Of a DNA stretch of 64,000 bases, positions 18,418-26,825 are shown in pieces. The stretch covers positions 1,984,001 to 2,048,000 of the forward strand of contig NZ_CAJGYV010000001.1 of NCBI RefSeq assembly GCF_904846055.1, in the 5' to 3' direction. Both the position numbers and the translations under genes were made by a program. This DNA is from Psychrobacter ciconiae. Its GTDB lineage: Bacteria > Pseudomonadota > Gammaproteobacteria > Pseudomonadales > Moraxellaceae. The notes beneath the pieces were generated by a model, which saw only the letters and a list, made by a program, of their open reading frames with translations, was not told where the DNA came from and searched no databases. Position 1 is the first letter of the stretch, and the number at the start of each line of letters is the position of its first letter.

Positions 18418-18738
18418 TCAGTCGTATTTTTTATCTTGGGATTCTCGAGCGCGAAGTTCAGCTTGGCGCTGTAATACATCAGGTGGCGGCAACTGCACAA
18501 AATAGCCTTGAGATTTCAGCTTTTCAACAACTTCAGCTTTATCAACTCGAGCAAGCTTAGTCGTGGTATTTAAGTCTAGGTGCATAACGAACTTAGACGA
18601 ACCAAGCGTTTTTCTTAAGTCTTGTGGCAAGACGCCTAGCCAGTCTTTTAGCTCATCAGTATCATCTGGATAATCAGGGCGGGCGATATAAACATACATA
18701 TCATCGTGGCGTGGAAACTTATAAATATCGCAATGCAT
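18418..18738 (-). CDS. YcgL domain protein
   Basis: A 106-residue protein. The pattern (CDIYK start, MYVYI strand, LGxxxFVMxLDL, GYFVQLPPP) matches the YcgL family, which is widespread in gammaproteobacteria and of unknown biochemical role. The last 15 residues are charged. An ATG preceded by AGGAGA-type bases supports the start. Confidence 0.88.
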   Translation of the reverse strand: MHCDIYKFPRHDDMYVYIARPDYPDDTDELKDWLGVLPQDLRKTLGSSKFVMHLDLNTTTKLARVDKAEVVEKLKSQGYFVQLPPPDVLQRQAELRARESQDKKYD

Positions 18739-18963
18739 AGCGTCTCCTAATTGAGCGTAAAAGTAAAAATAACTTAATATTATAATACAGGCAGCTAATT
18801 ATAAAACCACATTTCAAGTGATAGTTTATTAAAAGCTATAGTTAATTTTGTGAAATTATCCGTCTAGGAGTTATGACTAACATCGTAAGCTGTCGATCTA
18901 CTGAATTTATTAATAAATGCAAAATTTAGGGATTAGTTACCACAACCAAATTTTAACACTTTT

Positions 18964-19007
18964 GGTCACCAAATGGTCACCGTTTGGTCACCGAGCAGGT
19001 GGTCACC
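18964..19007 (+). repeat. Four GGTCACC heptamers, first three at exact 11-bp spacing
   Basis: The near-palindromic heptamer GGTCACC begins at 18964, 18975, 18986 and 19001. The first three are one helical turn apart, as in protein-binding iterons. The run is also readable as codons (VT, VW, SP repeats) of a short plus-strand frame ending at 19044. Meaning unknown. Confidence 0.6.
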
Positions 19008-19141
19008 GATTTTAAAGAAGAAAGCTCACCGCAATCAGATTTAATTTTGATATTGAAAGTAAATTTAAATTGCTCAAACTGACTACCCGAACAAAGAAAA
19101 TAAAGGCTTACAAGTCAGCAGCTTAAATAAATTGCAGACAC

Positions 19142-19172
19142 AAAAAAACCTCAAGTAAACTAATACTTGAGG
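19142..19172 (-). terminator. Terminator of the tRNA-Val/tRNA-Asp operon
   Basis: On the minus strand CCTCAAGTA (19172-19164) pairs with TACTTGAGG (19157-19149), followed by seven T. It lies 43 bases after the tRNA-Asp 3' end. Confidence 0.85.
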
Positions 19173-19214
19173 CGAAACTTGCTTAAACCCAAAGGTCTAA
19201 ATTCGTTTTAAATA

Positions 19215-19291
19215 TGGCGCAGCGGACGGGACTCGAACCCGCGACCCCCGGCGTGACAGGCCGGTATTCTAACCAACTGAACTACCGCTGC
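19215..19291 (-). tRNA. tRNA-Asp (GTC)
   Basis: A 77-base cloverleaf on the minus strand: acceptor GCAGCGG with CCGCTGC, D-loop AGTTGGTTAGA, anticodon loop CTGTCAC giving anticodon GTC, T-arm GGTTCGAGTCC and an encoded CCA end. It shares a transcript with the upstream tRNA-Val. Confidence 0.97.
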
Positions 19292-19339
19292 TTAGGTCGC
19301 TTAGCATTTCGTTCTTAACAGAACCCACTTGCTAATAAG

Positions 19340-19415
19340 TGGTGGGTGATGACGGGCTCGAACCGCCGACATTCTGCGTGTAAGGCAGACGCTCTACCAA
19401 CTGAGCTAATCACCC
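19340..19415 (-). tRNA. tRNA-Val (TAC)
   Basis: A 76-base cloverleaf on the minus strand: acceptor GGGTGAT with ATCACCC, anticodon loop CTTACAC giving anticodon TAC, T-arm GGTTCGAGCC and an encoded CCA end. It is the first tRNA after the promoter at 19611-19638. Confidence 0.97.
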
Positions 19416-19863
19416 TGAGAAGCGTTTAAAAAAAGCGTAGCTTTTTTAGCTTCGCAAGAGAAATCCTTTAAATAGGATTTCTAAGCATTAAAAACTTAAT
19501 TTTTAGCGCAACAGAAACCCTTTAATTAAGATTTCTCAAAAGCCATCAATCGTTTAATCAACTTTTGAGGCTTTAACTAAGAGCTCATATTGCCCTTGGT
19601 ATGGGTGGCTATTATATACATTTGCTAAGGCGTGTCAAATATTATTTCAATATTTTTCGCATAAAAATGCGATAGCTTTGATTTTTATCATATTTTTTAT
19701 CCTTTTTTTATTAAGATTGGCGTTACAGTAAGCTACGCTATGACGTTTTAAAGTCTTTATACTATAAGCGTTTGCAGATTTTAGCGAAATTCTTGCAGGC
19801 TTTACCGTTTTTTAAAATTGTCGTTTGATGGATAAGCAGAAAAAGTAATCTTTGGAGATGAGG
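19416..19863. other. Leader of the tRNA operon and upstream region of clsA
   Basis: About 190 bases of transcribed leader separate the tRNA promoter from tRNA-Val. The leader holds imperfect repeats of AAGGATTTCT-like sequence and an A-rich/T-rich hairpin (19430-19450). The rest, up to clsA, is AT-rich and shows no gene. Confidence 0.5.
19611..19638 (-). promoter_or_regulatory. Consensus sigma70 promoter of the tRNA-Val/tRNA-Asp operon
   Basis: On the minus strand a perfect TTGACA (19638-19633) and a perfect TATAAT (19616-19611) are separated by 16 bases. Transcription should start near 19604. Confidence 0.8.
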
Positions 19864-21486
19864 TTGGAATTTTGGTCGATGGCTGAACCATTAACGTCAT
19901 GGACATGGAGCGATGTTGCCGGTTATGGTTGGCTGCTGCACATGTCGATGATGGTGTTGATGACGCTGCGCATTGTATCGGTTCAGCGCAATACGGGGGT
20001 GGCGATTGCTTGGGTGGCGATTTTATACGTGCTGCCACTGGTTGGGCTGTTTGCTTATATTTTGGTGGGTGAGCCGATGATTGGTAGCCGTTACCGAAAG
20101 CGTATGGAGGCGGCGCAATTATTAATCGACGATATGGCAAAGCGTGAGCGCTTGGTGTTTGATCAAGGGCAAAATTTGGTCGCGCCGCATTATCAAGGTG
20201 TGAGTCATATTGGAATCCGCGGAACGGGGTTTGGGATTTTTTCAGGGCATCAAATGCAATTATTGACCTCGCCTGAGGTGATTTTTGAGCGCCTAATTGA
20301 CGATATTAACAGCGCTGAGCGTACGATTTTGATGGAGTTTTATATCGTTTATCCCAAAGGTCTTGTGCTTGCGGTTCTTGACGCTTTGATGGCGGCAGCA
20401 GGGCGCGGTGTGGAGTGTCATCTGCTTGTCGATAGTGTGGGGAGTTTTAACTTTTTTAACAGCGCTTGTCATCGCAAGCTGACGGACTCAGGAGTGGTGG
20501 TTCATCAATCGCTGCCAGTTGGGCTTTTTAAGACGTTGTTTAAGCGAGCGGATTTGCGAAATCACCGTAAAATTGTGGTGATTGATGAGTTTATCGGCTA
20601 CACCGGCAGTTTTAATTTGGTTGACCCGAAGTTTTTTAAGCAAGATAAAGACGTTGGTCAATGGATTGATGTGATGATTCGCAGTGTCAGTCATGAGTCT
20701 ATCAGTATCGCCACCGCTATGGCAAAAGTGGTGGTGACGGATATCAGTGCCGAAAGCAACGACAATTTAAACGCGCTACAAAAACGAGTCAGCAGCTACA
20801 CCCGAAAGCTTTATGTGATGCACCCGACCATTAACGACATCAATCGCCGCGTTCGGGTGCTCAGCGATGCTAAAATGACGCAAATTGCCCCTGCGCCGAC
20901 CGGTGCTGTTTTGGTACCGTCGATGCCGGTGGTGGATAATGTGACGGCGCAGCTGATTCCCTCCGCGCCGCATCTGACCTCGCATGTGATTTATAACACC
21001 CTTGTGAGCATTATTCATCGAGCCAATAAACGCATCCAAATCACCACGCCGTATTTTGTTCCTGATGAGGCGCTTTGCGGGGCGCTGGTGTCGGCTGCCA
21101 AACGTGGTTTAGAGGTGACCTTAATTATTCCTGAAAAGGTTGATTCGTTTTTGGTTCAACATGCTTCACAAGCCTATTACCAAGAGCTGCTTGAAGCTGG
21201 CGTGACCATTGCGCTATTTAAAGCAGGGCTATTGCATACAAAAACGGTGGTTATTGATGATGATTATTGCTTATTTGGCACGGTCAATATCGACATGCGC
21301 AGTTTTTATCTCAATATGGAAGTCAGTCTTGCGATTTATACCAAAGAGATGGTTCAGCAAATTGCTGATTGCCAAGACATTTATCTGCAAAACTGCCGGT
21401 TTTTGGGGCTTGAGGAATGGCGACAACGTAGCGCGGCAAAAGATTTGTTTGATAATGTCATTCGGCTGATGAGTCCGCTGCTTTAA
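19864..21486 (+). CDS. clsA: Cardiolipin synthase
   Basis: About 540 residues with two N-terminal transmembrane helices and two phospholipase D HKD motifs: NHRKIVVIDE followed by GSFN, and LHTKTVVIDD followed by GTVNID. It condenses two phosphatidylglycerols to cardiolipin at the inner membrane. The start is uncertain. TTG at 19864 has GGAG six bases before it; ATG at 19879 has no ribosome binding site but gives a typical N-terminus; a longer frame opens at 19852. The gene heads a plus-strand run with a Sel1-like gene, waaA and rsmE. Confidence 0.92.
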   Translation: MEFWSMAEPLTSWTWSDVAGYGWLLHMSMMVLMTLRIVSVQRNTGVAIAWVAILYVLPLVGLFAYILVGEPMIGSRYRKRMEAAQLLIDDMAKRERLVFDQGQNLVAPHYQGVSHIGIRGTGFGIFSGHQMQLLTSPEVIFERLIDDINSAERTILMEFYIVYPKGLVLAVLDALMAAAGRGVECHLLVDSVGSFNFFNSACHRKLTDSGVVVHQSLPVGLFKTLFKRADLRNHRKIVVIDEFIGYTGSFNLVDPKFFKQDKDVGQWIDVMIRSVSHESISIATAMAKVVVTDISAESNDNLNALQKRVSSYTRKLYVMHPTINDINRRVRVLSDAKMTQIAPAPTGAVLVPSMPVVDNVTAQLIPSAPHLTSHVIYNTLVSIIHRANKRIQITTPYFVPDEALCGALVSAAKRGLEVTLIIPEKVDSFLVQHASQAYYQELLEAGVTIALFKAGLLHTKTVVIDDDYCLFGTVNIDMRSFYLNMEVSLAIYTKEMVQQIADCQDIYLQNCRFLGLEEWRQRSAAKDLFDNVIRLMSPLL

Positions 21487-21627
21487 TAATTGCTTGGTTA
21501 ATAAAAGGCTAAAACTGCCAAAATCGGGCAAGCGCTTGCTTTTTTGGGGTAAAAAATGCGATAAAGGCTATCAAATTTGGTATCCAAGTGGCATAGCGGC
21601 TCAGCGCTTTAAGGATTTGATAGCGAT

Positions 21628-23130
21628 ATGCAAACACTGTCAGCACAAAAAACCACCCTAGATTATGTGGCAGAGGGCTATTGGCAAGATTTTTTAGCAA
21701 AGCGCCCTGTAGCAGGGGGCATGGCTTATGAGGTTGAAGTTCGTTATTGTCGCCTTGATGACACGCTTGACAGCTTGCAGCGCATTGACACACTGCTGAG
21801 TAAAATTCGCCGCGATATTATCCAAGCTCGCCGATTAGAAGCTTCCATTTTGGCAGAAGAAGCTTATCGGCAGTTATTGCTGTTTTTGGCGTTTTATTCC
21901 GGTCGCGTGCTGCAAGTCCAAAGCGGATCGGTCGGGCATTGGCTCAGCCAGTTTGATTTAAAAAGTCGCAATGCTGATTTACCATTAAACCCTGACGATT
22001 TTTATCAGCAAATGGCATTTGGTATCGACGGCGCGTTATTTTTTGCCTTGGAGCCGATGGGGCTGCGACTGTTTGGCAGCATTGACCGACCTTTTTATGC
22101 GGTGCAGCCTCAACCAATCGCCAGCGGTCTTTATCAAGGTGTGGCAAACGTTCTTAATCAGTTTGGTGTTCAAAGTTTGCCTGACCGCGCAGCGTTAACG
22201 AACCCTAAAAATGACATTTTAAAAGAAAATCCTTTGCCGCAAAATTTATTAAAAAATGATTTTGAGAAAAATAACTTTCAAGCAAGTGATCGTTTAATTG
22301 AGGCTCAGCAAGCATCTGATAACGACTTTGCTGTGAATCATTTGCCTTCGAAAACTTCTCAAACCGCAAGTTTAGAAAAAAGCCATTCTGTTAAAATCAG
22401 CGCTGAAATGGACACCAATCAAGCTTTTTCTAAGTCTGTGCCCGTTGCAGAAAATATTGCCCAACAGCCCCCAAGCCAAATTCCAGTAAGTCATCTTAAG
22501 CCAAAGCCGACGCCTACCAAAGCTATCGCGACAACGCCTGAAGTTTTTGTGCAGTTAATGAGCGATATGGATAACATCGAGGTGGCGCAAACCGGCGGCG
22601 TGAGCGACTACCAAAGCGCCCGCAAAATCCTTGACCAGTTTGAGCAGCATCTTGCCAAGCAAAACAAACCACGAAGCGAGGTGAGGTTTTCTGAGGCGCA
22701 TTTGGCCGAAAAAAGCAAAGCATTAGCGCGGCTTGAGCAGTCAGCAACAGACGACAACACCGCAGCGATGCTTTATCTTGCCATGTATGAGCTACTCGGC
22801 GAGGGGCTGATGACCGATACTGAGACGCAGGTAGAGCACGCTTTAGACCTCATAAAAAAAGCCGCCGTAACGGACAGCCGCGCTCAACGCTTACTGAGCA
22901 GATTGTATTATCAAGGGCTGTTTGTGCCGCAAGATTTGGCAATGGGTAAGTTTTGGCTTGAAAAAGCGGCGGAAAATGGTCATCCTGAAGCGCTTGCTGT
23001 TCAGTCGCAGTGGCAGCAAGCCGCACTTTTACTGACCTCAAAAAATCAGGAACAAAAAAGTATTCAGCGCTATCAGATTTTTATAGCGGTGCTGGTAGTA
23101 GCAGCAATTTTATTGGTGGTGTTTTTGTAG
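21628..23130 (+). CDS. Tail-anchored Sel1-like repeat protein of unknown function
   Basis: A 500-residue protein in three parts. Residues 1-190 form a folded region I do not recognise. Residues 190-310 are a polar linker rich in Asn, Gln, Ser and Pro. Residues 379-455 contain Sel1/TPR-like helices (LYLAMYELLGEG ... ALDLIKKAA, AQRLLSRLYYQG ... KFWLEKAAENG). The last 17 residues are a hydrophobic tail, with no signal peptide, so the protein should be tail-anchored facing the cytosol. It lies between clsA and waaA, 50 bases before waaA, suggesting an envelope-related role by context only. Confidence 0.7.
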   Translation: MQTLSAQKTTLDYVAEGYWQDFLAKRPVAGGMAYEVEVRYCRLDDTLDSLQRIDTLLSKIRRDIIQARRLEASILAEEAYRQLLLFLAFYSGRVLQVQSGSVGHWLSQFDLKSRNADLPLNPDDFYQQMAFGIDGALFFALEPMGLRLFGSIDRPFYAVQPQPIASGLYQGVANVLNQFGVQSLPDRAALTNPKNDILKENPLPQNLLKNDFEKNNFQASDRLIEAQQASDNDFAVNHLPSKTSQTASLEKSHSVKISAEMDTNQAFSKSVPVAENIAQQPPSQIPVSHLKPKPTPTKAIATTPEVFVQLMSDMDNIEVAQTGGVSDYQSARKILDQFEQHLAKQNKPRSEVRFSEAHLAEKSKALARLEQSATDDNTAAMLYLAMYELLGEGLMTDTETQVEHALDLIKKAAVTDSRAQRLLSRLYYQGLFVPQDLAMGKFWLEKAAENGHPEALAVQSQWQQAALLLTSKNQEQKSIQRYQIFIAVLVVAAILLVVFL

Positions 23131-23179
23131 TGCTGTTAGATTATAGTGTTGTTAAATTTAGGGTTAAATCAGTTGCGAT

Positions 23180-24637
23180 ATGACGGCAAATTTTGAGCAA
23201 AACTCCGCTACGACCAACCATCAATCGGTCGCGAAACAAACTTTGATGCAGCGACCGCCTTGGTATTATCAAGCCGCAATTGGGGTGTTAAAGCCGCTGT
23301 ATCGATTGCAAGTTTGGCAGCGCTCGCACCAAAATGCCAACTACCGCGATGAAGTGGCAGCGCGCTTTGGTCATCATTATCCGCCAACGCCACAATCGGG
23401 CGAAAAAGGCGTGATTTGGTGCCATGCCGTATCGCTTGGTGAGACCAACACCGTCGCCCCGCTGCTTGAAGCCTTGCTTGCCGATGGCTACCGGATTTGG
23501 CTGACCAACACCACACAAACGGGATTTGCGCGAGGTGAAAGTCGATTTGCCAAAGAGATTAAGAGTGGCAAATTAAGCCACAGCTTTGTTCCTGTGGACA
23601 GTCCAAAAGTGATTGAAACGTTTTTGGCGCACGTTCAGCCGATTGCCGCACTGTTTGTGGAGACGGAGCTTTGGGCAAATATTTTAGCGGTGTTAGCCAA
23701 GCGACACATTCCAAGTATTTTGGTGAATGGGCGTTTATCTATGTCATCGTTCACCCGCTATCAAAAAATTGCGGCGGTCAGTAAAAGCATGATGGACAAT
23801 CTAACCTTGATTATCGCGCAAGATGCCGCGTCCGCTGAGCGTTTTTGCAACCTTGGCGCAGACCGTCAAAAGGTCGTTACCGCAGGGTCGCTTAAGTGGG
23901 TGATGCCGCAAGCAAATAATGATGTTAAAAATGCTGTGCAACTTCCGGCATTACCAAAAGACCGCCCGATTTGGGTTGCCGCAAGCACTCATGATGGCGA
24001 GGAGCAAATCGCGCTTGATTTTCAACGTGAGCTTTTAAAGTTGGGTATTGATGCCTTGCTTATCCTTGTGCCTCGTCACCCTGAGCGTTTTGATGGGGTG
24101 GCAAAAATGATTGAAACGGGCGGCTTTTCGATGGCGCGGCGCAGTCATGATGCGCCGGTCAATGCAAAAACGCAAGTTTATCTTGCCGACTCGATGGGCG
24201 AGCTGATGCATTGGTATCAAATAGCCGATGTCGCGCTTGTTGGCGGCTCGCTGGTTGATGTTGGCGGTCACAATCCGGTTGAGCCGGCAAGCGTTGCCAC
24301 ACCGATTTTGATGGGGAAATTTACCTATTCTTGCCAAGAGGTGGTCGATAAATTGGCGGAAGTTGGCGCGTTATTTCAACCAAATAATATTAATTATCAG
24401 CCGATTCATTCAGAAGATTCAAACATAAAATCTTTGTCAAAAAATGGTAGTTTTAATCGTACTAATTTTCATGATGACCAACAAAGCCTATTATTTGAGC
24501 AATTATTTACGTGGTTAAGTCAACCAACACTTGCCAAGCTGGCAGGCAAAGCAGGCGAGACATTGGCAAAATCGCAGCAATCAGCGCTGACCGATCAGCT
24601 TAATTTTATCAATCAAGTGCTTGAGCCGACCTCATGA
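23180..24637 (+). CDS. waaA: 3-deoxy-D-manno-octulosonic acid (Kdo) transferase
   Basis: A 485-residue GT30 glycosyltransferase that adds Kdo to lipid IVA at the cytosolic face of the inner membrane. The acceptor-side catalytic glutamate is Glu88 in HAVSLGET, and the CMP-Kdo site motifs include GSLKW, STHDGEE, VPRHPER and the GGHNPVEPA signature. A poorly conserved insertion of about 35 residues (Asn/Ser-rich) sits near residue 415. It overlaps rsmE by four bases (ATGA), so the two are translationally coupled. Confidence 0.93.
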   Translation: MTANFEQNSATTNHQSVAKQTLMQRPPWYYQAAIGVLKPLYRLQVWQRSHQNANYRDEVAARFGHHYPPTPQSGEKGVIWCHAVSLGETNTVAPLLEALLADGYRIWLTNTTQTGFARGESRFAKEIKSGKLSHSFVPVDSPKVIETFLAHVQPIAALFVETELWANILAVLAKRHIPSILVNGRLSMSSFTRYQKIAAVSKSMMDNLTLIIAQDAASAERFCNLGADRQKVVTAGSLKWVMPQANNDVKNAVQLPALPKDRPIWVAASTHDGEEQIALDFQRELLKLGIDALLILVPRHPERFDGVAKMIETGGFSMARRSHDAPVNAKTQVYLADSMGELMHWYQIADVALVGGSLVDVGGHNPVEPASVATPILMGKFTYSCQEVVDKLAEVGALFQPNNINYQPIHSEDSNIKSLSKNGSFNRTNFHDDQQSLLFEQLFTWLSQPTLAKLAGKAGETLAKSQQSALTDQLNFINQVLEPTS

Positions 24638-25380
24638 ACTGTATTTTATTGCCAAGCTCACAAATTGCACAATCAAGCGCCACCATCACCAACGCACTGC
24701 AAATTGCGCATATCAACACAGTGTTAAACGCTCAAATCGGCGATAGTATCAAAATCGGTGAAATCGGCGGCAACTTGGGATCGGCGATTATTCAAGATAT
24801 TTTGCCGAACGCCATTTCGTTAACGGCGCTTACCCTTACTGAGGCGCCGCCTGCCAAGCTTGATTTGACCGTGGTTTTGGCATTGCCGCGCCCAAAGGTG
24901 CTGCGCCGCTTAATTATGGACATGACCGCAATTGGCGTTCGCGATATTATTTTGGTCAACAGCTACCGCACTCAAAAAAGCTACTGGCAAAGCCCGATGC
25001 TTAAGCGATTAGATGAGTTTGTGTTGGAAGGTCTTCAACAAGGCGTTGACACCATTGCGCCAAGTATTACGCTAAAACCGCGATTTAAGCCATTTATCGA
25101 GGATGATTTTGCCGCCTTGCAGCCGCGCCAAGCTATCGTGGCTCACCCTTATGCGGACATGAGTTTAAAGCGTTATTTACAATATCAAGGCGCGGTGCCA
25201 AATTCTAATTTGCTTCCCAATGTGGTTTTTATTGGGGCAGAAGGCGGTTGGATTGATTTTGAGATTGCGCTTTTGGCGGCGCATGGTTGTCAAGCGATCA
25301 GCTTTGGGTCACGGATTTTACGAACGGAAGCTGCCGTGAATGCGATTTTAGGGCAATGGCTGTTAAGCAGCGCGGAGTAA
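24634..25380 (+). CDS. rsmE: 16S rRNA (uracil1498-N3)-methyltransferase
   Basis: A 248-residue SPOUT-class methyltransferase with the RsmE pattern: N-terminal PUA-like region and C-terminal knot with GAEGGW and the LRTEAAVN signature. It methylates U1498 of 16S rRNA in assembled small subunits. The start overlaps the waaA stop by ATGA. Confidence 0.92.
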   Translation: MNCILLPSSQIAQSSATITNALQIAHINTVLNAQIGDSIKIGEIGGNLGSAIIQDILPNAISLTALTLTEAPPAKLDLTVVLALPRPKVLRRLIMDMTAIGVRDIILVNSYRTQKSYWQSPMLKRLDEFVLEGLQQGVDTIAPSITLKPRFKPFIEDDFAALQPRQAIVAHPYADMSLKRYLQYQGAVPNSNLLPNVVFIGAEGGWIDFEIALLAAHGCQAISFGSRILRTEAAVNAILGQWLLSSAE

Positions 25381-25461
25381 CGACAAGGTCTAAAGATAGG
25401 CTTTTAAAGTAACAGTTGCTCAGCGCCGTAGGGCATTTAAGTAGAGCTCAACAAATAGATT

Positions 25462-25480
25462 GATAACTACTATCATTTCT
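25462..25480 (+). promoter_or_regulatory. Probable Fur box upstream of fbpABC
   Basis: The 19 bases from GATAAC to TTTCT match the E. coli Fur consensus at about two thirds of positions, including GATAA and ATCATT cores. The site is about 120 bases before the substrate-binding protein gene of an iron transporter, the expected place for iron repression. Confidence 0.5.
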
Positions 25481-25601
25481 ATTAGTATGTTGGTTTCGAA
25501 ATTGAGCCGAATTTAAATTGAGATTTAGGCTTTAAATTTGGATTGAAAAATCAGCTGTTTTTAACCTATTGCGGTAATCGGTTTTTATTTTGGAGTTTAT
25601 C

Positions 25602-26750
25602 ATGTCGCAAGGCGTCACCTTTTCATCGTCGCTAATCTCAAAATCGCTGTCATCAGGGTCAATCAAGTCAAGCTTGTCGATTGCTGTTGTCAGCTTAATG
25701 CTTGGGCTTTCTGGCTGTAATAAAGCGCCGGAATCAAATGAAACTACCGAATCAACGCCTGCGACCACTGAGCAGACCGCGGCAGGTGAAGACAGCGCCA
25801 AACCAACCGATGAGAAGCAAACGGTTACCATTTATTCCTCACGGAACGAGCAGCTTATCAAACCGCTTCTTGACCAATTTACCAAAGAAACCGGCATTAA
25901 AGTTGACTTGATTACTGACAAGTCAGGACCTTTGATGGAGCGCTTAAAGGCAGAAGGCAAAAATACCCCTGCGGATATGCTCTTGACGGTGGATGCGGGT
26001 AACCTTTGGCAAGCGGCGCAAGAAGGGCTTTTGCAGCCAGTAAAATCAGAAGTTCTTGACAGCAACGTTCCTGCTAAATACCGCGATCCTGAGGGCAATT
26101 GGACCGGATTGTCACTGCGCGCGCGAACTATTTTTTATGACCCAAGCAAAGTCAAACCTGAGCAATTGTCAACGTATGCTGATTTAGCTGACCCAAAATG
26201 GAAGGGCAAATTGTGCTTGAGAACCTCAAAAAAAGTGTATAACCAATCGCTTGTTGCCAGTATGATTGAGCATTTAGGTGCTGAAAAAACCGAACAAATC
26301 ATTAAAGGCTGGGTTGCGAACCTTGCGACTGATGTGTTCAGCGACGACACCAATTTGCTTGAAGCCATTGCTTCAGGACAATGTGAAGTGGGTATTGCCA
26401 ACAGCTACTATTACGGTCGCATCATTGATGAAAAACCTGACTTTCCAGTTAAAATCTTTTGGGCTAACCAAGGCACAACTGGAACTCATGTGAACGTTTC
26501 GGGCGCAGGAGTGGTGAAAGGCGCAAGTAACCCTGAAGGCGCAATCAAGCTTATGGAGTGGCTATCATCAGATGAAGCTCAAGGCTTATACGCAAGCGCG
26601 GATAAAGAGTTTCCTGTCAAAGAGGGCGTTGATAAGTCAGAGCTGCTCAAATCTTGGGGCGACTTTAAACAAGACGATATCAGCGTTCAAAAATTTGGCG
26701 CCCTGCAAACCCAAGCCATCCAAATGATGGATAAAGCAGGTTACAAATAA
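25602..26750 (+). CDS. fbpA: Ferric iron ABC transporter substrate-binding protein
   Basis: A 382-residue periplasmic-binding lipoprotein. A lipobox (LSGC, about residue 39) ends a signal sequence with a long polar start. The mature region opens with TVYSS-like IYSSRNEQ, and the iron-binding tandem tyrosines appear in the motif NSYYYGR, as in FbpA/FutA. I chose ATG 25602 because GGAG lies 7 bases before it. It delivers Fe3+ to the FbpBC transporter encoded directly downstream. Being a lipoprotein in a Gram-negative is a small departure from classical soluble FbpA. Confidence 0.9.
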   Translation: MSQGVTFSSSLISKSLSSGSIKSSLSIAVVSLMLGLSGCNKAPESNETTESTPATTEQTAAGEDSAKPTDEKQTVTIYSSRNEQLIKPLLDQFTKETGIKVDLITDKSGPLMERLKAEGKNTPADMLLTVDAGNLWQAAQEGLLQPVKSEVLDSNVPAKYRDPEGNWTGLSLRARTIFYDPSKVKPEQLSTYADLADPKWKGKLCLRTSKKVYNQSLVASMIEHLGAEKTEQIIKGWVANLATDVFSDDTNLLEAIASGQCEVGIANSYYYGRIIDEKPDFPVKIFWANQGTTGTHVNVSGAGVVKGASNPEGAIKLMEWLSSDEAQGLYASADKEFPVKEGVDKSELLKSWGDFKQDDISVQKFGALQTQAIQMMDKAGYK

Positions 26751-26825
26751 GTCGTAAATCGGCATATAATAGAAGTTTATGCAGGTGATATGGTGATATG
26801 GTAATAGTGATATGGTAACTCAGTC

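Larger units (their letters stand above)
18739..19214. other. Intergenic region with GGTCACC repeats and a tRNA terminator
   Basis: 476 bases without an intact gene. It holds four GGTCACC heptamers (18964-19007), a short open frame that could be the tail of a lost gene (18937-19044, plus strand), and the terminator of the tRNA operon (19142-19172). Confidence 0.5.

Noticed and set aside
21529..21546. GCAAGCGCTTGC plus T run after clsA as terminator
   Set aside because: Stem of only four base pairs around a four-base loop; too weak to call.
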